Shown here: positions 36,709-46,400 of the stretch, piece after piece | How the letters are laid out: every line of letters begins with the position of its first letter | Position numbering within the stretch: the stretch's first letter is position 1 | Source: an uncultured Kordia sp. | Lineage (GTDB): Bacteria > Bacteroidota > Bacteroidia > Flavobacteriales > Flavobacteriaceae | DNA: 64,000 nt | Direction of reading: 5' to 3' | NCBI RefSeq assembly: GCF_947496985.1 | Contig: NZ_CANMEZ010000002.1 | Span: 186,001 to 250,000, forward strand | Translations under genes and position numbers: made by a program | Notes under the pieces: generated by a model | Told to the model about the DNA's origin: nothing | Databases searched by the model: none | Seen by the model: only the letters and a program-made list of their open reading frames with translations

Positions 36709-36927
36709 ATGAAAAAAAGAAATTTAAAAAATTTAAAACTGAACAAGATTACCATTTCTAATTTTAAACTAAAAGGAGGTGCTGAACAATCAGCACGTAG
36801 AACTAATTGTGATCTTTGCAATAGTAATCCACATTTTACTAATGGTTGTCCAAAAGGACCTAAAGTAAGTGTCAACGAATATACATGCACTACTATTGGC
36901 ACACTATTTAGCAGATTGATTTGCTAA
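36709..36927 (+). CDS. Double-glycine leader peptide, first cluster, peptide 4
   Basis: Putative peptide precursor of 72 residues. A longer frame reaches 36634, but it runs through the promoter and its first 25 codons are hydrophobic noise, so I start at MKKRNLKNLKLNKITISNFK. The leader ends LKGG. The core has TNCDLC, GCPKGP, then KVSVNEYTCTTIGTLFSR and a terminal Cys, closely matching peptide 2. Its own promoter and a 26-bp-stem terminator make it monocistronic. Confidence 0.8.
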   Translation: MKKRNLKNLKLNKITISNFKLKGGAEQSARRTNCDLCNSNPHFTNGCPKGPKVSVNEYTCTTIGTLFSRLIC

Positions 36928-36974
36928 TATTATAATGACTAGTCCTGAAAAACCGTTATAGTTTTTCTTGGATT

Positions 36975-37032
36975 AAAAAATAATTGAAACACAGATAAGA
37001 TGGCTGTCTTATCTGTGTTTCAATTATTTTTT
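36975..37032 (+). terminator. Long-stem terminator after peptide 4
   Basis: A perfect 26-bp stem (36975-37000 with 37007-37032) with a 6-base loop, ending in a T-rich strand. It is unusually long for an intrinsic terminator and symmetric, so it may act in both directions. Confidence 0.85.
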
Positions 37033-37290
37033 AATTAGAATACAAACTCTTAAACAGCTACTACTATTTTTTGATGCTGGATTATTTTAAAAATGAGCCA
37101 TCTAAATTTTTCTATTCACTGAAACTTCCCTCCTAAAATCATCTTTCTACTACGCAACTATACATGAAAAATAAAATCTCCATAATTAGATTTACAACCT
37201 ACCCAATAAAGTGTTTATTTCAAAATACTTAAGCATTATAAAAATCAAAGTTATCTCTAATTACAGCTACATTATTACTCACTTTTTTTG
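37033..37290. other. Intergenic region without a recognisable gene
   Basis: AT-rich gap upstream of the peptide 5 promoter. I see no peptide leader motif or conserved structure here. Confidence 0.5.
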
Positions 37291-37321
37291 TTGATCATTC
37301 ATGAATGGTCAATAGCGTTTC
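37291..37321 (+). promoter_or_regulatory. Type A promoter with inverted repeat, peptide 5
   Basis: TTGATCATT (37291-37299) and AATGGTCAA (37304-37312) form an 8-of-9 inverted repeat; TAGCGTTTC follows at 37313-37321 after the 19-base spacer. TAG to ATG is 68 bases, matching the other members. Confidence 0.78.
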
Positions 37322-37380
37322 TTTTTTTGCAATGAGATTCTCTCTTCTTTTGGTGCTTATTAATTCAAAACTATTTTATA

Positions 37381-37650
37381 ATGAAAAAAAGAAATTTAAA
37401 GAGTTTACAATTGAACAAGAAGTCAATTTCAAAATTGAATCACGATGCGATTAATGGTGGTGCTCTAGGATTTACTTCTGGATGCACAGACGGTTGTGGA
37501 TCTGTTGGCGGTGCAACTATGTGGAATTGTACAAATGCAGATTGTACTGCGGATTGTGATACTTTTGTATGTGATACTAGAGAGTTGTGCACATATTGTC
37601 CTGGAGTTGTTGGTCCTCATCCAAATCCTAAAGGACCTGCAAGAGGGTAA
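37381..37650 (+). CDS. Double-glycine leader peptide, first cluster, peptide 5, cysteine-rich
   Basis: Putative peptide precursor of 89 residues. Leader KSLQLNKKSISKLN ends INGG at residue 27. The core carries nine Cys (GCTDGCGS, WNCTNADCTADCDTFVCDTR, LCTYC) and ends GPHPNPKGPARG. It is the Cys-richest peptide in this cluster. Own promoter and a perfect palindromic terminator. Confidence 0.8.
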   Translation: MKKRNLKSLQLNKKSISKLNHDAINGGALGFTSGCTDGCGSVGGATMWNCTNADCTADCDTFVCDTRELCTYCPGVVGPHPNPKGPARG

Positions 37651-37692
37651 GTAGTATTGTTTTGTTTATGAACCCATCTTGACTTTTAGTAA

Positions 37693-37718
37693 AAAAGCGA
37701 GCCAATTGGCTCGCTTTT
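37693..37718. terminator. Palindromic terminator after peptide 5
   Basis: A perfect 26-base palindrome with arms AAAAGCGAGCCAA, 31 bases before the 3' end of the convergent DAHP synthase gene; probably serves both. Confidence 0.85.
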
Positions 37719-37748
37719 GTCTTTTATAGAAAATGCAATGCATATTTT

Positions 37749-38831
37749 TTAGGCATTTACAATTTTCTTTTGATGATTAATTGATTCTTGATGAATTGCT
37801 TTGAAGATGCGCAATACAAATTCTTCACTTAATTGATTTTGTTCTCCTTCTAAAATCATTTTTCCTAAAATCTCATTCCAACGTCTTGTTTGTAAAATTG
37901 CTACGTTTTTATCCTTCTTTAAAGCACCTATTTTATCAGCAACTTTCATACGTTTCCCTAACATTTCAATAAGTTGATGATCAATAACATCAATTTGTGT
38001 ACGGAATGTATTTAGTGCATTTCTATACTCTGCTTCTGTATCGGTTGCTTTTCTGATTTTTAAATCCTCCATCACTTCAACAAGTCTGGCAGGTGTAATC
38101 TGTTGTTTGGCATCACTCCAAGCATTGTCTGGGTCAAAATGTGTTTCTACCATTAATCCATCATAATTTAAATCTAATGCTGTTTGACAGATATCAAAAA
38201 TAATATCTCTTCGTCCTGCAATATGTGATGGATCTAGAATTAATGGCAAATCTGGGAAACGATTTTGCAATTCAATCGGAATTTGCCATTCTGGATTGTT
38301 TCTGTAGCGCGTTTTTTCATAGGTTGAAAATCCTCGGTGAATTACTCCTAGTTTTTCAATATTTGCCGAATATAATCGTTCTACTGCTCCTAACCACAAT
38401 GGTAAATCTGGATTTACAGGGTTTTTTATCAAAACAATTTTGTCTGTTCCGTTTAAAGCATCTGCGATTTCTTGTACAATAAATGGACTCACTGTTGATC
38501 GTGCGCCTATCCATAATATATCAATATCATGCTCTAATGCCAAACGAACGTGTGTTGCATTGGCAACTTCTGTTGCTGTAAGCATTCCTGTTTCTTCTTT
38601 TGCTTTTTGCAACCATTTTAGTCCAAGTGCTCCTACTCCTTCAAAGTTTCCTGGGCGCGTTCGTGGTTTCCAAATTCCTGCACGTAATACAGTTGCATCT
38701 GTATCTTTGAGCTGATGTGCTATTTTTAATACTTGATCTTCTGTTTCTGCACTACAAGGACCTGCAATTACTAATGGATGTTCTAATCCGAAAGCATTTA
38801 GCCAATTTCTAAGTTCTTTTTTATTTTCCAT
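37749..38831 (-). CDS. Bifunctional DAHP synthase / chorismate mutase
   Basis: First shikimate-pathway step fused to chorismate mutase. Residues 1-250 form a KDO8PS-like (type I-beta) DAHP synthase with HPLVIAGPCSAET, LRAGIWKPRTRPG and DPSHIAGRRD. Residues about 265-355 form an AroQ-type mutase (IDVIDHQLIEMLGKRMKVADKIGALKK). 360 residues in all, the usual Bacteroidota arrangement. It follows tyrA on the minus strand after a 286-base gap filled by dispersed repeats and completes the aromatic gene set. Confidence 0.95.
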   Translation of the reverse strand: MENKKELRNWLNAFGLEHPLVIAGPCSAETEDQVLKIAHQLKDTDATVLRAGIWKPRTRPGNFEGVGALGLKWLQKAKEETGMLTATEVANATHVRLALEHDIDILWIGARSTVSPFIVQEIADALNGTDKIVLIKNPVNPDLPLWLGAVERLYSANIEKLGVIHRGFSTYEKTRYRNNPEWQIPIELQNRFPDLPLILDPSHIAGRRDIIFDICQTALDLNYDGLMVETHFDPDNAWSDAKQQITPARLVEVMEDLKIRKATDTEAEYRNALNTFRTQIDVIDHQLIEMLGKRMKVADKIGALKKDKNVAILQTRRWNEILGKMILEGEQNQLSEEFVLRIFKAIHQESINHQKKIVNA

Positions 38832-38863
38832 GATTATCTTTTATTACTATTTTGGTTCTTTAC

Positions 38864-38883
38864 TTCGACTACGCTCAGTAGCC
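38864..38883. repeat. Dispersed motif, copy near the DAHP synthase start
   Basis: TTCGACTACGCTCAGTAGCC. Similar copies are at 57184-57202 and, as tandem variants, at 13897-13991. Confidence 0.65.
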
Positions 38884-38938
38884 TTATTTTGATTACATCT
38901 CAACTCCAGTGAATGTAAACTCTTAGTTACTTTTTGTT

Positions 38939-39111
38939 GCATTAGGGATTGAGACGGCATACTTTTTTACTTTGATAGCTCATTACAAGGAGTTTGCGAC
39001 GAAGTAATCTGTTTCTTTGTATTAGATTACCACAATTAATTCCAAATTTGTTTCGCAATGACGATATCTTAAAAAAGATATAGCCGAAAGCCCGCCCCTT
39101 GGGTAATGCCC
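38939..39111. repeat. Composite dispersed repeat, copy 1
   Basis: On the minus strand the outer element begins GGGCATTACCC, runs through GGCTATATCTTTTTT and ends with TATGCCGTCTCAATCCCTAATGC. Between these halves lies an inner element with ATTGCG, GGTAATCT and CAGATTACTTCGTCGC. The same two-layer layout recurs at 57235-57413; the outer element alone is at 53256-53333. Confidence 0.75.
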
Positions 39112-39117
39112 TATTTA

Positions 39118-39966
39118 TTATTCTATTCCGTTTAATATTTTTTTTATGTGATTTGCACTTTCCATCTCTTTATAAATACCTTCAAAATTATCTTTCAACA
39201 TTAATTCTTTAAACTCCTCTAAGTTAGTGATATACTCTTGTAATGTTTCGATAACGTTGGCTTTGTTTTGCTCAAATATTGGTGTCCACATCGCTGGTGA
39301 ACTTTTTGCCAAACGCACTGTGGAGGCAAATCCACTTCCTGCTAAGTCAAAGATATCACGTTCATTTTTTTCTTTTTCAATAACTGTCTTTCCTAACATA
39401 AATGAACTTATATGTGATAAATGCGATACATAGGCAATATGTTTATCGTGCGATTTTGAATCCATATATCGAATGCGCATTCCTAAGTTTTTGAATAATT
39501 CTAACGCTTTTTCTTGTAACGTGAATGCTGTTTTTTCTACTTCGCAAATGATGTTTGTTTTTCCTTTGAACAAATTTTTGATTGCAGCTTTTGGGCCCGA
39601 AAATTCAGTTCCTGCAATCGGATGTGCCGCTAAAAAATTTCTTCTTCTCGGATGATTTCCTATGCTTTCACAAATTTGTTCTTTCGTTGAACCTGCATCT
39701 ATGACAAGTGTTTGGTCGTTTATTGTATTTAAAACTTCCTTGATGACTCCGATAGATACATGTACTGGAATTGTGACAATAACAATATCTGCATTTTCTA
39801 CCTGTGAAAGTGTTGCTTTTTCATGAATAAGCTGTCTTTGCAGTGCTTCTTCTAAATGCGCATCGTTCGCATCAATTCCATAGATAGTTGCCTCGGGATA
39901 TGTTGATTGAATATCCAAAGACATGCTTCCTCCTATGAGTCCAATTCCTATGATGTATACATTCAT
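39118..39966 (-). CDS. tyrA: Prephenate dehydrogenase TyrA
   Basis: NAD-dependent step to 4-hydroxyphenylpyruvate in tyrosine synthesis. The frame extends to 40017, but I start at MNVYIIGIGLIGGSMSLD (39966): its ATG overlaps the aminotransferase stop as ATGA, giving translational coupling, and the Rossmann motif GIGLIGGS then sits at residues 7-14. The catalytic region HPIAGTEFSGP with its His is present. 282 residues; no ACT domain. Confidence 0.93.
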   Translation of the reverse strand: MNVYIIGIGLIGGSMSLDIQSTYPEATIYGIDANDAHLEEALQRQLIHEKATLSQVENADIVIVTIPVHVSIGVIKEVLNTINDQTLVIDAGSTKEQICESIGNHPRRRNFLAAHPIAGTEFSGPKAAIKNLFKGKTNIICEVEKTAFTLQEKALELFKNLGMRIRYMDSKSHDKHIAYVSHLSHISSFMLGKTVIEKEKNERDIFDLAGSGFASTVRLAKSSPAMWTPIFEQNKANVIETLQEYITNLEEFKELMLKDNFEGIYKEMESANHIKKILNGIE

Positions 39967-41117
39967 GATGCTATTATTCTGTTTATCACTTCTTTTATTT
40001 TTTCTTCCGAAACACATAATGAGAAACGAATATATCCTTCTCCTTGCGTTCCAAAAATGCTTCCTGGCGTAATAAATACGTCTTTTTCATAGAGCAATTT
40101 GTCTATGAATTCTGCTGAGCTTAGTGTATTATTTTCATGTAATTTTGCCCATACAAACATTCCTGATGTTTCAGTATCAAACGTACAATGCAACTTTGTC
40201 GCTAATTCCCAAATGAATTTACGTCGTTCTTTATAGATTTTATTCAAATCTGAAAACCAATCTTTGGAGCTCGCCAGTGCTTTTATAGCGCCTTTTTGAA
40301 TTCCATAAAACATTCCAGAATCCATATTACTTTTCACTTTTAACACATGCTGAATATGTTCCGCTTTTCCCATTACCATTCCTGTACGCCAACCAGCCAT
40401 GTTAAATGATTTACTTAAAGAGTTTAATTCTAAAGCTACTTCTTTGGCTCCATCAATTGATAAAATACTCAAAGGTTCATCGTTGAGAATAAAACTATAC
40501 GGATTGTCATTTATGATTAATATCTGATGTTTTTTGGCAAATACAATTAAGTCTTTAAAGAAATTTTTAGTTGCTTTGGCACCTGTCGGCATATGCGGAT
40601 AGTTTACCCACATAAGTTTTACTTTGCTTAAATCTTGCTGTTCAAGCACATCTAAATCTGGCAACCAATTGTTTGAAGCTTCTAAATCATAATATGTAGG
40701 AACAGCTCCTAACAGTTTTGTAACTGATGTGTATGTTGGGTAACTTGGATTTGCAATAAGTACTTCATCACCTTCATCTAAATACGCCATTGAAATATGC
40801 ATGATACCTTCTTTGCTTCCCATGAGCGGTAACACTTCATCATTCGCGCTAAGCGTAACATCATAATTTTTCTGATAAAAATCAGCAATCGCATTTCGTA
40901 AAGCTGGGATTCCTTGATAGCTTTGGTATTTATGAGCAATTTCGTCGTGCAAACTTGCTTCTAAAGCTTCAACTACAACCATTGGTGGCTGTAAATCTGG
41001 GCTTCCTATTCCTAAATTTACGATTGGTTTTCCGTCAGCGATTAATCCGCGTACTTCTCTTAATTTTTTAGAAAAGTAGTATTCTTCTACAGTATGTATT
41101 CGTTTTGCAGGAATCAT
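39963..41117 (-). CDS. PLP-dependent aminotransferase, aromatic pathway
   Basis: Class I/II aminotransferase of 384 residues in an operon with pheA and tyrA, so it probably transaminates phenylpyruvate and 4-hydroxyphenylpyruvate. Motifs include NLGIGSPDLQPP, NPSYPTY, NDNPYSF, the PLP lysine in LNSLSKSFNMAGWRTG and a C-terminal RFSLC. It overlaps both neighbours by one to four bases. Substrate is inferred from context. Confidence 0.92.
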   Translation of the reverse strand: MIPAKRIHTVEEYYFSKKLREVRGLIADGKPIVNLGIGSPDLQPPMVVVEALEASLHDEIAHKYQSYQGIPALRNAIADFYQKNYDVTLSANDEVLPLMGSKEGIMHISMAYLDEGDEVLIANPSYPTYTSVTKLLGAVPTYYDLEASNNWLPDLDVLEQQDLSKVKLMWVNYPHMPTGAKATKNFFKDLIVFAKKHQILIINDNPYSFILNDEPLSILSIDGAKEVALELNSLSKSFNMAGWRTGMVMGKAEHIQHVLKVKSNMDSGMFYGIQKGAIKALASSKDWFSDLNKIYKERRKFIWELATKLHCTFDTETSGMFVWAKLHENNTLSSAEFIDKLLYEKDVFITPGSIFGTQGEGYIRFSLCVSEEKIKEVINRIIAS

Positions 41118-41944
41118 TAGTTACGTTGATTTTTGTAGGTTCCTAGTACTTTTAAACTTGTGGTCATTATTTCTAAAATAGAAATGGCTTTGGTGTAATT
41201 TTCATAACTTTCAAAAGTTACATCAACGAAAAAAGCATATTTCCAAGGTGTTTCTATAATGGGTAATGATTGTATTTTTGTAAGATTGAGTTTGCAATCG
41301 CTCATAACGTTTAATACCGTTGCTAAACTTCCTCTTTTATGGTCGAGTTCAAAACGAATAGACGCTTTGTCTATTTGGTCAATACCATTTGTTGGTTTTT
41401 CTTTTTGAAGAATCACAAAACGTGTAACATTTGTTTTTATGGTTTGAATTTCTGCCGAAAGAATATTCAATTCAAACAATTCTGCTGCCGTTTTTGTGGC
41501 AATAGCAGCAACTCCTTTTAGCTGTTTTTCTTGAATTTTTTGTGCTACAGCTGCCGTATCTACATCTTCAACCAATTTGATATGTGGATATTGCTTGAAG
41601 AATTCTTTACACTGTAATAATGCCATTGGATGCGAGCATACTTCGGTAATATCTTCTATAGTTTGGTTTGACAATGCCATTAAATGATGATGAATATTTA
41701 AGTAAAATTCACCGTTGATATGAATATTATTAGCATCAATCAATGCGTAATTTGGGATGATAGAACCTGCAATGGTATTTTCAAGTGCCATAATAGCGTA
41801 CGCACTTTTTTCTTCCAATAAACTGTTTACTAACGCATCAAAAGACAAGCATTCATCTAACGGAACGTCGTTTCCAAAGTATGCTTCCGCAACTTTATGA
41901 TGGTTAGAGCCTTGAACTCCTTGTATAGCGATTATATTATTCAT
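41117..41944 (-). CDS. pheA: Prephenate dehydratase PheA
   Basis: Converts prephenate to phenylpyruvate in phenylalanine synthesis. The 275-residue protein has the PDT domain (IQGVQGSNHHKVAEAYF, MALENTIAGSI, catalytic TRF in NVTRFVIL) and a C-terminal ACT domain (about 195-270, HKRGSLATVLNVMS). The Phe-binding ESRP motif of many PDTs reads QSLP here (LTKIQSLPI), which could weaken feedback inhibition. First gene of the operon, after the attenuator. Confidence 0.94.
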   Translation of the reverse strand: MNNIIAIQGVQGSNHHKVAEAYFGNDVPLDECLSFDALVNSLLEEKSAYAIMALENTIAGSIIPNYALIDANNIHINGEFYLNIHHHLMALSNQTIEDITEVCSHPMALLQCKEFFKQYPHIKLVEDVDTAAVAQKIQEKQLKGVAAIATKTAAELFELNILSAEIQTIKTNVTRFVILQKEKPTNGIDQIDKASIRFELDHKRGSLATVLNVMSDCKLNLTKIQSLPIIETPWKYAFFVDVTFESYENYTKAISILEIMTTSLKVLGTYKNQRN

Positions 41945-42048
41945 ATGCGCATATCTATTGTTTTTTACTAATCATATGATGTATTCATTTAACCATATTA
42001 GCAAGCATTCAAAATTTTTAAGTATGAATGGTTCATTCATTTTTGTCC

Positions 42049-42079
42049 AAAAAAAAAGTTCCGATTATCTCGGAACTTT
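42049..42079 (-). terminator. Attenuator terminator of the pheA operon
   Basis: A 10-bp stem (42055-42064 with 42070-42079, core AGTTCCGA) with a 5-base loop, followed on the minus strand by a run of nine U. It lies between the leader peptide stop and the pheA ATG, so it would end transcription before the structural genes. Confidence 0.85.
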
Positions 42080-42110
42080 CTTTTTATATATTGTGTTTAT
42101 TTACATAAAA

Positions 42111-42188
42111 CTATACAACAAGGAGTTCCTGCTTCTTTCCGTAGAAGAAGTAAAAATAACCTTGCCAAAAATAGTTTGTACTAAACAT
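42111..42188 (-). CDS. Aromatic leader peptide (pheA operon attenuator)
   Basis: A 25-residue ORF on the minus strand upstream of pheA. It starts MFSTNYFWQGYFYFFYG and ends LLVV; 10 of 25 residues are Phe, Tyr or Trp, with six in a row at positions 11-16. GGAACT in its 3' part (plus-strand AGTTCC 42124-42129) can pair with the AGUUCC of the terminator's first arm and so form an antiterminator. This is the classic ribosome-stalling arrangement responding to Phe/Tyr supply. The ORF is too short for standard annotation. Confidence 0.87.
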   Translation of the reverse strand: MFSTNYFWQGYFYFFYGKKQELLVV

Positions 42189-42207
42189 TTGTTTTCGTTT
42201 ATGTTAG

Positions 42208-42236
42208 CTAAAGTATAGATTAATTTTAAAATTCAA
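42208..42236 (-). promoter_or_regulatory. Probable promoter of the pheA leader and operon
   Basis: On the minus strand TTG (42236-42234), 18 bases, then TACTTTAG (42215-42208), about 20 bases before the leader peptide ATG. A weaker match than the peptide promoters. Confidence 0.5.
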
Positions 42237-42342
42237 AATCCTTTTTTCAATATTTTTTAAAGAAAAACGTTTTTAGCAATAATCTGTAGTATTTTTTGTT
42301 TTTATTTAATTGAAAGTTAAGAAATACTGATAAAAATTTATG

Positions 42343-42350
42343 TAGTTTTG
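42343..42350 (+). promoter_or_regulatory. Probable -7 element before gldA
   Basis: TAGTTTTG matches TAnnTTTG exactly and ends 18 bases before the ATG at 42369. No TTG is at the standard distance. Confidence 0.4.
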
Positions 42351-42368
42351 AATCTTTAATTCCTGTAT

Positions 42369-43265
42369 ATGTCTATAGTTGTAGAAAATATTACGAAAGT
42401 TTATGGCGAACAAAAAGCGTTGAATAATGTTTCGTTCACTATAAAAAAAGGTGAAATTGTTGGTTTTTTAGGTCCTAATGGTGCTGGAAAGTCTACTATG
42501 ATGAAAATATTGACTACGTATTTAAAAGCTACTACAGGAAATGCTACTGTAAATGAGTTTGATACAAATGCCAATGCTAAAAATGTTCAGAAGAGTGTTG
42601 GGTATTTACCAGAACACAATCCGTTGTATTTAGATATGCACGTTCGTGAGTATTTAGCGTTTAACGCGAATGTATACAAATCGCCTAAATCACGAATTGA
42701 AGAAGTCATAGAAATGACAGGCTTAACGCCAGAAGCTAGCAAAAAGATTGGAGAACTTTCAAAAGGATATCGTCAACGTGTTGGATTGGCAAATGCATTA
42801 TTGCATGATCCTGAAGTATTAATTCTAGACGAACCTACAACTGGATTAGATCCAAATCAATTGACGGAAATTCGTAATTTGATTACTTCAATCGGAAAAG
42901 AAAAAACTATTTTCTTATCTACACATATTATGCAAGAAGTAGAGGCTATTTGCGATCGTGTCATTATTATTAATAAGGGTGTAATTGTTGCTGATACTAC
43001 TTTAGCTAAACTGAAAAAAGACCAAGAACAAGTAATTGAAGTTGAGTTTGATTATCGTATTGAAGATGTTTTGATTCAGCAAATCCCACATGTTGTACAA
43101 GTAGTCAATACGCGTGGATTGGTATATGAAATTACTTTTAGCACTTCAAAAGATATGCGTTCAAAAGTATTTGATTTTGCACATGACAATGGTTTGAAGG
43201 CCTTACAAATTAATCAAAAGAACAAAAACTTAGAAAGTTTATTTAGAGAATTGACGGCAGAATAA
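42369..43265 (+). CDS. gldA: Gliding motility ABC transporter ATP-binding protein GldA
   Basis: ATPase subunit of the Gld ABC transporter (with GldF and GldG, not in this window). The 298-residue protein has Walker A GPNGAGKST at residues 35-43, signature LSKGYRQRVGLA, Walker B LILDEPTTGLDP and the H-loop STHIMQEV. The N-terminus MSIVVENITKVYGEQKAL is typical of GldA rather than other ABC ATPases. Confidence 0.92.
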   Translation: MSIVVENITKVYGEQKALNNVSFTIKKGEIVGFLGPNGAGKSTMMKILTTYLKATTGNATVNEFDTNANAKNVQKSVGYLPEHNPLYLDMHVREYLAFNANVYKSPKSRIEEVIEMTGLTPEASKKIGELSKGYRQRVGLANALLHDPEVLILDEPTTGLDPNQLTEIRNLITSIGKEKTIFLSTHIMQEVEAICDRVIIINKGVIVADTTLAKLKKDQEQVIEVEFDYRIEDVLIQQIPHVVQVVNTRGLVYEITFSTSKDMRSKVFDFAHDNGLKALQINQKNKNLESLFRELTAE

Positions 43266-43442
43266 CTCACTTCCACTCCGATCAATGTAAATGACAATTT
43301 AGGATTTATTCAATTAGCAATTTTATATGATTATCTAACAGCAAAAACTTAGCTTTTAGCAATTAAAACGGTAATTTCAGAAGGTTTTACCATTTTCACA
43401 ATACATATTCATACTATTTAGATCGGTTTTTTCGTTAAAAAA

Positions 43443-46400
43443 ATGATGAAAACAACCAATACATTTCTACTCTTGTGTATCTTTTGGATACATACACATG
43501 GACAAAGCAAACATTTTGAATTGACATGGAATGAGTCTACGACCGATTTTACCACAGAAAATACCTCTATTAAACTTCCAACTTTCAATGCTGAATATTT
43601 TGTTTATAACAATGATCGTAGCATTAGTTTTGTAACGCAATGGAATGACAACCGGAAAGCTAATAATGCTTCTTTACGTATAGATAATATTAGTTATGGA
43701 AGTATGAATGCTAACGCTTTGGGCGGAATTGATAAAACTAAACTCCCAACACAAGTCCAAGCTTCTATTTACAATGCAAAAGCAAGAGACCGGCATGAAC
43801 ATGTATTAATAGTTTCACCACTAGTAAACGAAAATGGTATCGTGAAAAAAGTGCTGAGTTTTGATATTAGTTACGCGACCAACTCACAAAATACGGTTAA
43901 TTCTGGCATGCCAGAAACAATTGAGAATTCAATATTAGCTACAGGAAACATATATAAATTTTCGGTAATGAAATCTGGCGTGTATAGAATTGACGCTAAT
44001 TTTTTGAATCAATTAGGCTTTAATACTGAAAACATCAATCCAAAAAGACTTAAAATTTATGGAAATGGAGGAAGAATGCTTCCTTTATTGAATTCAGAAA
44101 ATGAACATTATGGAGTTCCTGAAATTGCCATTACGGTTGTTGGAGAAAACGACAACACCTTTGATGCAGAAGATTATATTTTATTTTATGCGGAAGGTCC
44201 AGATCGTTGGAATGAAGAAAGTCAAACACATATTAATGCATTTACAGATAAAACCTATTATTACATCACTACAGAAGGCTTAGAAGATGGAAAAAGAATT
44301 CCTGAAGCGATACAACCTTCTGGAGCGCCAAATGTTACAATAACAACTTTTGACGATTATCAATTTCATGAAATAGACAATGTAAACTTAGTACGCTTAG
44401 GACGCAGATGGTTTGGTGATGTATTTAATATAGAAACTGAAAAAGTATTTGATTTTACGATTCCAAATCTTGTAATTTCAGAACCTGTTACGATAGGAAT
44501 TAAACCCGCAGCTATTGGAAATGTCGACACTTCTATGTCTACATTAATTAATGGGCAAACTCCACAAAACATAAACGGACAACCGATTTTCAACTTTAAT
44601 TTCTCAGCAATTAGCGGCGGAACGTATGCAACGCAAAATTTATCCGGCATTGGATTTAAAGCGGGTTTATTGGAAGAAGAAATGAATTTAACCTCAGAAG
44701 ATCTAAGCATTACACTTAATTACAATAATGGTGGCGTTGCAGGTTCTATTGGCTATCTTGATTATATAACTGTAGAAGCTAAAAGAGAACTGATTGGTGT
44801 TGATGAACAATTCTTTTTTAGATATAAAGAAGCCGCAAACACTACAGGAATTGGTGAATTTATTATTGGAAACGCAGCTAACATTTCGCAAGTTTGGGAT
44901 ATTTCAAATATTTGGAATGTTACAAAAATAACGAATGAAAATGCAGCAACTAGTTTTTCATTTCAAGCACCTATGGAAGAAATTAGAGAATATATTGCGT
45001 TAGACAATGCTCAAATTTTAATTCCAACTATAGAACCAACTAGTTTAGTCGCAAATCAAAACTTAAAAGGAACTATCTTTTCTAATGGAGACATAGATTA
45101 CATAATTATTACACCAGAAGCGTTTGCTTCGGAAGCTGAACGTTTGGCTGATTTTCATAGAACACAAACGGGATTAAATGTACAAGTTGTCGGTTTACAG
45201 CATATATATAATGAATTTAATACTGGAAATCCAGATGTCGGAGCCATTCGAAATTTCATCAAATATGTATATGATAACGCGCTTTCTAACCAGAATAAAC
45301 TAAAATATGTATGTTTCTTTGGTGATGCATCTTTTGATTATAAAGATCGAATTGAAGAAAACACAAACATAATTCCCGTATTTCATTCTTTTAGAAGTTT
45401 CAGTTTGTCTGCTAGTTTTATGACCGATGATTTTTATGGTATGATGGATGATCATGAAGGCGCATTCCTTCCAACTCCAATTCCTCAGCGTTTAGATATT
45501 GCCTTGGGAAGAATGTTAATAAGTTCGCAAAGTCAGGCAAAAGCATTGGTAGACAAAACGTTATCCTATTATACAAAAGAAGCCTATGGAAGATGGCGAA
45601 ACCATGTTACCATTATATCAGATGATGCTGATGATCAGGATGATGCTACACTACAAGAAGATTTAGACAATTTGGGAAATACAATTGCTGCCAACAAACC
45701 GTATATTAATATTACCAAAATACATGCTGATGCATTTCAGCAAGAAACTTCTGCAGGTGGAGAACGATATCCAACAGTAAAGAATTTGATTAAAGAAAAT
45801 ATTGCCTTAGGTTCATTGGTTGTCAACTATTTTGGACATGGTGGTGAAGACGGTTTATCTGGGGAACGAATTTTTGAAAAAAACGATTCACAAGAACTTA
45901 AAAATGAATGTCGATTGCCTTTGTTTATTACTATTACTTGTGAATATACACGTTTTGATAATCCGTTAAGACAAACTGCGGGAGAGTTTATGTATTGGAA
46001 CGAAAAAGGTGGTGCTATTTCTCTAATAACCACTACACGACAAATTTTTAGACCTGTCGGTGTTCGCGTTAACGAAGCTCTATCTGAACAATTATTTTCA
46101 TACAACTCAAACACCTACATTCCTGCTTCAGAAGCCTTGCGCTTAGCAAAAAACTCATTAAATAACACTAATAAACGCGTTGTGTTTTATATTGGCGATC
46201 CAGCACTTACGCTTGCTATTCCGAAGCCAAGAATCAATCTAACAGCCATTAATGATGTGCCAATTACACAAGAAACAGATACACTAAAAGCATTGAGTAG
46301 AGTTAAAATTTCTGGTAACATTACAAACGAAGCAGGAAACTTACTCTCTAACTATGACGGAACTGTTTTTTCTACTATTTACGACAAAGAAGTTCAACGT

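Noticed and set aside
36567-36902. Minus-strand ORF opposite peptide 4
   Set aside because: It overlaps a well-supported peptide gene and has no recognisable motif.
39967-40017. N-terminal extension of tyrA
   Set aside because: It overlaps the aminotransferase gene; the ATGA overlap start at 39966 gives a typical N-terminus.
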